From Planctomycetota bacterium (GTDB taxonomy: Bacteria > Planctomycetota > Phycisphaerae > Phycisphaerales > Zrk34): a stretch of DNA of 64,000 bases. Below, piece after piece: positions 59,100-64,000 of this stretch (position 1 is the first letter of the stretch; each line of letters starts with the position of its first letter). Under the pieces are notes generated by a model, which made no database searches, had not been told where the DNA came from, and saw only the letters and a list, made by a program, of their open reading frames with translations. The DNA is taken from the NCBI GenBank assembly GCA_016125255.1, contig WGMD01000006.1, forward strand, positions 1 to 64,000, read 5' to 3'. Made by a program: the position numbers and the translations under genes.

Positions 59100-60281
59100 T
59101 TAACGTCCGGGCCATCCCCAGCCACTGGCGATCCAAACAACGACAAACATCGCCGCCGCAATGAGCCATTCATTCTGAATTGCCTGCCATGATCGCCAGC
59201 CGCATCGCTTCTGCATCAAACATCCGGCAAATGCGGTCGCCGTAACGACGACGACGCCAAGGATGCTCTGCGTCCAACCGAGCAGAATGCCAACCGCCAC
59301 AGCAATGTGCACGCCGAGAATCCAGCCACGCGATCGTACACCGAATCTCCGCCACAGCCACCCGGAGGCGCGCCGCGCCGCGAACGCCGCCAGAACGCAA
59401 CCGATCCCAAACATCGGAAGCGCCGCTTCGAGCGGCTTGGGCGACAGGCAACTGAGTACGCTCATCTGAACCATCAAAATCCATCCGAGCAGACGGCTGC
59501 TCGCGTCGATCGCGCCCTGCCGAAACATGTGCATGACCATCAACGGCCACAGCAGCACCCACGGCAGCCAAAGTATCCACGGCGCGTAGAAGTAGAAAAA
59601 ATCCATCGCCGCCCCCCAACTCAAATCGTAACCCCAGATGCTCCCATCAAGTGGACGATACCGCCACAGCGTCAAAATGATCACAGCCGCGAGCGGCATC
59701 CCAATTAATGGTTGCATCACGCGCAGAGTCGTCTCGATCGTACCACTCCCCGACGACGCATCTCTATCGGGTTCATCCTCTGTTTCGCCTCGCGCGGCCT
59801 TCGCCGCTTCGATCATCAAACGATGCGTCAGAAGCACGGCCGTCACACTGCCCAGCAGCGTCACCGGCATTAGCAATCCGTTGATCGCCGCGGCTAATCC
59901 CGCTGCGCCCCACATACCCGCACTCGCCCACCGTGAATGGCGCCGCCATGCATGCAGGAACAGCGCAACGATCGCCATGCACAGTGCAGCGTAAAGCATC
60001 GCGGTATCAACATACACATGCCCATAGGCTTCGATCATCGCAAAGCACGAAATGCAGATTGCGCCAGCCCCCAACGCGGTGACTCGTCCGAACAGCTCCC
60101 GTCCTATCCAGATGGTCATGCCCATCATCAACGCCGCACCAATCGGCGGTAGAACAACCGCCTGTGTCGTATCACTCCAGAAGTACGCCTTACGCGTCAG
60201 CACCAGCGCGGCCACACCCATAAGCGCCCCGCTGACCACCAGAAAATTGCTTCGTTTCATCCGTGTCATGACCCATACCAT
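59100..60281 (-). CDS. Polytopic membrane protein, possibly truncated ArnT/PMT-like glycosyltransferase
   Basis: A 393-residue protein with about ten hydrophobic segments. The stretch GAALMMGMTIWIGRELFG and the following GHVYVDTAMLYAALCMAIVALFL resemble the central part of ArnT/PMT-type lipid-linked sugar transferases (GT83/GT39). The usual N-terminal helix and the acidic catalytic motif in the first periplasmic loop are missing, and thiE begins just upstream on the other strand, leaving no space for them. The gene may be a truncated or decayed transferase, or an unrelated membrane protein. The first ATG is kept because a GGGGGGA run precedes it; ATGs at codons 5 and 8 are alternatives. Confidence 0.5.
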   Translation of the reverse strand: MVWVMTRMKRSNFLVVSGALMGVAALVLTRKAYFWSDTTQAVVLPPIGAALMMGMTIWIGRELFGRVTALGAGAICISCFAMIEAYGHVYVDTAMLYAALCMAIVALFLHAWRRHSRWASAGMWGAAGLAAAINGLLMPVTLLGSVTAVLLTHRLMIEAAKAARGETEDEPDRDASSGSGTIETTLRVMQPLIGMPLAAVIILTLWRYRPLDGSIWGYDLSWGAAMDFFYFYAPWILWLPWVLLWPLMVMHMFRQGAIDASSRLLGWILMVQMSVLSCLSPKPLEAALPMFGIGCVLAAFAARRASGWLWRRFGVRSRGWILGVHIAVAVGILLGWTQSILGVVVVTATAFAGCLMQKRCGWRSWQAIQNEWLIAAAMFVVVWIASGWGWPGR

Positions 60282-60328
60282 ATCGGCTCATTCCCCCCGC
60301 CGCATCGCGACTTTTCTGTGAGGGGCGA

Positions 60329-60334
60329 TACACT
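60329..60334 (+). promoter_or_regulatory. -10 box of thiE
   Basis: TACACT ends seven bases before the ATG, implying a leaderless or nearly leaderless transcript. Confidence 0.35.
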
Positions 60335-60341
60335 GTTGCCC

Positions 60342-61361
60342 ATGTCCGATGTCCGCCGAATCATTGACGCCAACGGTAACCGGGCCCGCGAAGCGATGCG
60401 GGTCATGGAGGAAGCGGCGCGATTCGTGCTCGATGACGTGAAACTCAGCAAGGCCCTCAAGCAGTTGCGGCATGATCTGGCGGCGGCGGTGAAGCCGATT
60501 CGCTCGCTGGAACTGCACCGTGACACGCCCGGCGACGTCGGCACCTCGCTATCGACGAAGGCGGAGCACACCCGCGCCGGCATCGCCGATGTCGTCATCG
60601 CCGCCGGCAAACGCCTCGGCGAATCGCTTCGATGCCTCGAAGAATACACGAAGCTGATCGACCTGGCTGTCGCCGCGGCGATCAAGCAGCTCCGCTACCG
60701 GGCGTACGAACTGGAGCGTCAGCTTCATATTCGCCTCGGCTCGCCGCTCACCCGACAGTGGAAGGTTTGCGTGATTCTCACCGAATCGTTGTGCGTGCAT
60801 CATCCGTGGCGTGCCGTCGCCGCCGCCGCGCTCGCTGGCGGAGCCGATTGCCTGCAACTGCGTGAAAAGTCGCTCGACACCGGCGAGCTGCTCGACCGTG
60901 CCGCGAAGCTTGTCGAACTCGCCGCCGGTCGCGCCGCCGTGATCGTCAATGATCGTCTGGACGTCGCACTCGCCGCCGGCGCGACGGGTGTGCATCTCGG
61001 TCAGCGCGATCTGCCGCTTCCCGCCGCCCGCCGCATCGCCGGTCGGCAACTGCTGCTCGGTGCCAGCACGCACAACCTCGCCGAAGCCCGCCGCGCGATC
61101 GCCGATGGCGCCGACTACTGCGGCGTCGGGGCCGTGTTCCCCACCTCGACCAAACCCCGCAAACCGTCCGGCCCGTCGTACCTTGCCAAGTTCGTGACAC
61201 GCTACCCCGCCGTACCGCACCTCGCCATCGGCGGGATCACGCCCGACAACATCCACGCCGTCGTCGCCGCCGGCGCCCGCGGCGTCGCCGTCAGCTCCAT
61301 CGTCTGTGCCGCCGCCAACCCCAAATCCGTCGTCTGCAAACTCGCCCGTGCTCTACGCTAG
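60342..61361 (+). CDS. thiE: Thiamine-phosphate synthase with ThiD2-type N-terminal domain
   Basis: A 339-residue fusion. Residues 1-130 are the helical ThiD2-like domain found in planctomycetes and cyanobacteria (RIIDANGNRAREAMRVMEEAARF, GKRLGESLRCLEEYTKL). Residues about 145-339 form the ThiE barrel: ADCLQLREKSLDTGEL, AAVIVNDRLDVALAAGATGVHLGQRDLP, GASTHNLAEA, YCGVGAVFPTSTKP and HLAIGGITPDN. It joins hydroxymethylpyrimidine diphosphate and thiazole phosphate. No TPP riboswitch precedes it; the -10 box is only a few bases from the start. The next gene is an orphan TAXI protein. Confidence 0.93.
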   Translation: MSDVRRIIDANGNRAREAMRVMEEAARFVLDDVKLSKALKQLRHDLAAAVKPIRSLELHRDTPGDVGTSLSTKAEHTRAGIADVVIAAGKRLGESLRCLEEYTKLIDLAVAAAIKQLRYRAYELERQLHIRLGSPLTRQWKVCVILTESLCVHHPWRAVAAAALAGGADCLQLREKSLDTGELLDRAAKLVELAAGRAAVIVNDRLDVALAAGATGVHLGQRDLPLPAARRIAGRQLLLGASTHNLAEARRAIADGADYCGVGAVFPTSTKPRKPSGPSYLAKFVTRYPAVPHLAIGGITPDNIHAVVAAGARGVAVSSIVCAAANPKSVVCKLARALR

Positions 61362-61410
61362 CCGCTCGCGGCTTCGCACGCCTTATTCCCTTCCCTCAAC
61401 CCCCTTCCTG

Positions 61411-61416
61411 TATAAT
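61411..61416 (+). promoter_or_regulatory. -10 box of the TAXI-protein gene
   Basis: A perfect TATAAT ends seven bases before the ATG, with no convincing -35 and no ribosome-binding site. It indicates a leaderless transcript. Confidence 0.5.
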
Positions 61417-61423
61417 CGTCCTC

Positions 61424-62758
61424 ATGACGCCTCCACCGCCCCCGCCGTCGCGCCGTGTCATTTCCCGGGCCGAATGGTTCAAGTATGTGCTCGCCATCGC
61501 CGTCATCTGCGCGATCGTCATTGCCATCGCATGGCAGTTCGTGCAGCCCGCCCCGCCTTCGCGCGTCGTCATCGCCACCGGCTCGCCCCAAGGTGCCTAC
61601 TACGCCTTCTCCCAGCAGTACGCCGACTACTTCAAGGCGCAGGGCATCGAGCTGGTCATCCGCCCCACCGCCGGGTCCGCCGAGAACTACAATCTGATGC
61701 GCGATCCCGCCGCCGGCGTCGACCTCGCCATCGTGCAGGGCGGCACCGCTCCGCCTCCTGCCGAGCGCCCCGGCCTCGAAGCCATCGCCAGCATCGCCTT
61801 CGAACCCGTCTGGGTCTTCACACGCGACAAGCCCATCGCCCTCCTCACCGAACTGGCCCATCGCCGCGTCGCCATCGGCCCCGACGGCTCCGGCACACGC
61901 GCTCTGGCCCTCCGACTCCTCGCCGACAATGGACTCAATGCCGAGAACACGACGCTCTCCGACCTCGGCTCCGCGCAGGCCGCCGACGCCCTGCAGCGCG
62001 GCGACATCGATGCCGCCGTTTTCGTCGTCGCCCCCAGCGCGCCGTTCATCGCCAAGCTCCTCGCCGATCGGAATATGCACCTGATGGACTTTGAGCGTGC
62101 AGAAGCATACGCCCATCGTTACGAGGACCTGTCCACGATGACGCTCTACGAAGGCGTCGTCGATCTGGCGCACAATCTACCCGCGCATGATGTGCATATG
62201 ATCGCCCCCGCCGCCGCACTGATCGCACACAGCAATACGCACCCCGCGGTGATTCAGCTCATGGTGCAGGCCGCTCAGCGCATTCACGGTCGCACCAACT
62301 GGATCGCCGACGCCGGCGTCTTCCCCTCGCTCAATTACACCGAGCTGCCGATCGGCGATGACGCCCGCTATCACATGACGCACGGGCCCAACATCCTTCA
62401 GCGCATGCTCCCGCTTTGGCTCGCCGTGCTCATCATGCGCGTCGTCATTCTGATCGTGCCGTTGCTTGTCATTCTGATCCCGCTCATGCGAATCGCCCCG
62501 CCGCTTTACCGCTGGAGCATCCGCAAGCGGATTTATCGCTGGTATGTGACGCTCCGCCGCATCGACACCGACCTGCGCGACGGAGCGGACGCGGAGCAGG
62601 TGACGCAGATGCGCAGCGATCTGTTGAACCTCGAAAAGGAAATCGCCGCGCTGAAAGTCCCGCTCTCTTACATGCAGGAGTTCTACAACCTGCGTCTGCA
62701 TGTCGCCTACATCCGTGATCGGCTCCATGATCACGTCCGCCAAAAGGACACACCCTGA
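61424..62758 (+). CDS. TAXI-family TRAP-type solute-binding protein, membrane-anchored
   Basis: A 444-residue protein. An N-terminal transmembrane anchor (about 21-41; LAIAVICAIVIAIAWQFV) precedes the TAXI solute-binding domain (about 45-320), with ATGSPQGAYYAFSQQYADYF, IRPTAGSAENYNLM and VAIGPDGSGTRALAL. Unusually, a second transmembrane segment follows (about 331-355; VLIMRVVILIVPLLVILIPL), and then about 85 residues of charged, partly coiled-coil cytoplasmic tail. No TRAP membrane subunits are adjacent. The family binds carboxylates such as glutamate for uptake; without a transporter and with a tail inside, a sensing role is also conceivable. Confidence 0.8.
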   Translation: MTPPPPPPSRRVISRAEWFKYVLAIAVICAIVIAIAWQFVQPAPPSRVVIATGSPQGAYYAFSQQYADYFKAQGIELVIRPTAGSAENYNLMRDPAAGVDLAIVQGGTAPPPAERPGLEAIASIAFEPVWVFTRDKPIALLTELAHRRVAIGPDGSGTRALALRLLADNGLNAENTTLSDLGSAQAADALQRGDIDAAVFVVAPSAPFIAKLLADRNMHLMDFERAEAYAHRYEDLSTMTLYEGVVDLAHNLPAHDVHMIAPAAALIAHSNTHPAVIQLMVQAAQRIHGRTNWIADAGVFPSLNYTELPIGDDARYHMTHGPNILQRMLPLWLAVLIMRVVILIVPLLVILIPLMRIAPPLYRWSIRKRIYRWYVTLRRIDTDLRDGADAEQVTQMRSDLLNLEKEIAALKVPLSYMQEFYNLRLHVAYIRDRLHDHVRQKDTP

Positions 62759-63609
62759 TGCCCGTCATCGATGCGCACCAGCATTTCTGGGATCGCCGCA
62801 ATACGCAGTTCGATTACACATGGCAGGACGCCGAGCCGCTCGCACCGATTTGCCGCAACTTCATGCCTCCGGACCTTCAGCCGCATCTCGTTCACGCCGG
62901 CGTCGACTACACCGTCTTCGTGCAGACGCAGCACAACCTCGCCGAAAACCGCTGGATCCTCGGACTCGCCGACAATTACCCGTTCATCGTCGGCGTCGTG
63001 GGATGGGTCGACCTCGCCTCGCCCGCCGTCGCCGATCAACTCGCCGAGTTCAAGGACCACGACAAATTCGTCGGCATCCGTCACATCGTGCAGGATGAAC
63101 CCAACGATGATTTCATCATCCGCCCTGACATTCTGCGTGGCTTGAAGGTGCTTCAAAAGCAGGGCATTCCGTACGACCTGCTCTTCTACGTGAAGCATCT
63201 CAGACATGCGGCGACCGTCGCGCGTCATGTGCCCGACCTGCCGCTCGTCATCGATCACCTCAGCAAGCCGCGCATCAAGGATCACGCCATCGACGATTGG
63301 CTTCCGTATCTCAAGACCGCCGCCGAATGTGACAATGTGTACTGCAAGCTGTCGGGCATGATCACCGAGGCGGACTGGCGCAAGTGGACCGCGGATGACC
63401 TCAAGCCCTATGTGCATGCCGCGCTCGACGCGTTCGGGCCCGAACGCTGCATGTACGGCTCCGACTGGCCCGTCTGCGAACTCGCCGGCACCTACCAGCA
63501 GGTTTACGAGGCGATCAACACCGCGCTGGGCCCCATCAGCGACCGCGAACGCGCGATGATCTTCGGCGAAACCGCCGTGAATTTCTACAATCTCACCCTG
63601 CCCGAATAA
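62758..63609 (+). CDS. Amidohydrolase-2 family protein (fuconolactonase-like)
   Basis: A 283-residue barrel hydrolase. The metal motif IDAHQHFWD at the N-terminus, the histidines in VIDHLSKPRI, NVYCKLSGMITEAD and the late YGSDWPVCEL are characteristic of L-fuconolactone and related lactone hydrolases. It likely opens a sugar lactone formed by a sugar dehydrogenase, several of which occur in this window. The ATG overlaps the TAXI stop by one base (TGATG), so the two are translationally coupled, which suggests that the TAXI protein binds a sugar acid or lactone-related ligand. Confidence 0.88.
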   Translation: MPVIDAHQHFWDRRNTQFDYTWQDAEPLAPICRNFMPPDLQPHLVHAGVDYTVFVQTQHNLAENRWILGLADNYPFIVGVVGWVDLASPAVADQLAEFKDHDKFVGIRHIVQDEPNDDFIIRPDILRGLKVLQKQGIPYDLLFYVKHLRHAATVARHVPDLPLVIDHLSKPRIKDHAIDDWLPYLKTAAECDNVYCKLSGMITEADWRKWTADDLKPYVHAALDAFGPERCMYGSDWPVCELAGTYQQVYEAINTALGPISDRERAMIFGETAVNFYNLTLPE

Positions 63610-63613
63610 GCAA

Positions 63614-63639
63614 GGCGAGGAGACATCAGTCTCCCCGCG
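63614..63639. repeat. GGCGGGG palindrome, copy 5
   Basis: GGCGAGGAGAC-ATCA-GTCTCCCCGC, a near-perfect inverted repeat of the same family, placed between two convergent genes where a bidirectional end hairpin would be useful. Confidence 0.7.
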
Positions 63640-63647
63640 CCCGTTGA

Positions 63648-64000
63648 TCATTTCGATTTCGCGATCCTCTCCACCGCCTCCAGATATTTCTGAATGTTCT
63701 CCCGCGGCTTGATCTGCTGCGCCCGGCGCAACAACGGCAGCGCTTCGTCGTACTTGCCCTTGCCGATGAGCAGTTGGGCGTGACGCACCTTGGCGTCCGC
63801 TTCGTAGTCCGGCAGCGCCTCCGCACGCTCGTAATAGAAGACCGCCTTGGCATCGTCGTTGGCGCGACCTGCATGCTGACCGAGCAGAATCAACGCCTCG
63901 CCGTCCAGCGGATCGATCTCGACGATCTGTTCGAGCACCTTCGCCTCCTCTTCGCCCGCCCCTGCCGCAACCGCCAACCGTGCCTGCAATTTGAGCAGAT
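63648..64000 (-). CDS. TPR-repeat protein, C-terminal part
   Basis: The gene enters from the right edge; about 117 codons are visible, ending KYLEAVERIAKSK. At least three tetratricopeptide repeats can be read: EAKVLEQIVEIDPLDGEALI, DDAKAVFYYERAEALPDYEA and YDEALPLLRRAQQIKPRENI. Such proteins act as scaffolds for protein interactions. A TTG codon near the edge could be read as a start, but the frame stays open to the edge with LLKLQ in good repeat register, so the N-terminus is outside the window. Confidence 0.8.
   Translation of the reverse strand, partial: LLKLQARLAVAAGAGEEEAKVLEQIVEIDPLDGEALILLGQHAGRANDDAKAVFYYERAEALPDYEADAKVRHAQLLIGKGKYDEALPLLRRAQQIKPRENIQKYLEAVERIAKSK

Noticed and set aside
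60282-60341. TPP riboswitch before thiE
   Set aside because: The leader is too short and lacks the conserved CUGAGA-type core; a -10 box sits next to the start codon.

Overview
The window looks like chromosomal DNA of a planctomycete, most plausibly class Phycisphaerae. The reasons are the high GC content, the planctomycete families (heme-binding DUF1592-type protein paired with a DUF1552 protein, PVC-type dehydrogenase with a CxxCH tail, several Gfo/Idh/MocA oxidoreductases, PEP-CTERM and VPLPA-like sorting tails, ECF sigma/FecR pairs, prepilin-like proteins) and many intergenic palindromes. No tRNA, rRNA, CRISPR array or prophage was recognised.

Layout. 0-2 kb: a sugar-phosphate operon (HUMPS-family aldolase/decarboxylase and a zinc-type dehydrogenase) divergent from a GntR/FCD regulator, with a clear promoter and an overlapping palindromic operator. 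2-6.3 kb: a PQQ-propeller/cytochrome protein with a small membrane protein, then dnaN. 6.5-13.7 kb: a secreted propeller protein and ECF/FecR module 1, followed by two surface proteins and a prepilin-like protein. 14.5-19.2 kb: glycosyltransferase, rpmI-rplT-ilvE, a secreted metalloprotease and an amidase. 19.3-27 kb: two Gfo/Idh oxidoreductases, a TatD-like hydrolase, a GMC oxidoreductase with its Tat-exported small subunit, murA and a Trm112-like protein. 27-50.9 kb: a same-strand block of surface and catabolic genes with ECF/FecR modules 2 and 3, a sialidase-fold protein, the DUF1592/DUF1552 pair, two giant CBM9/propeller paralogues, a PQQ dehydrogenase and an SGNH hydrolase. 51-52 kb: a RAYT transposase between identical REP sequences. 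52-56 kb: a four-gene stator-like operon (ExbB-like, two ExbD-like, MBL hydrolase). 56.7-64 kb: metG, pdxJ, a membrane protein, thiE with a ThiD2-type N-terminus, an orphan TAXI protein, an amidohydrolase and a TPR protein.

The most striking pattern is that each of the three ECF sigma factors is translationally overlapped by a membrane-anchored FecR protein, and the C-terminal ectodomain of each FecR (an unnamed beta domain, a LamG-like domain, a CBM9-like domain) has the same fold family as domains in the secreted proteins encoded beside it. This suggests matched sensing and deployment of surface or polysaccharide-binding machinery. A second candidate system is the stator-like operon, in which only one of two ExbD-like subunits keeps the membrane aspartate. 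Non-coding structure is unusually rich: a RAYT/REP set, composite MITE-like repeats, a five-copy GGCGGGG palindrome family, inverted elements built from short stuttered words, and a two-copy element of unknown nature.
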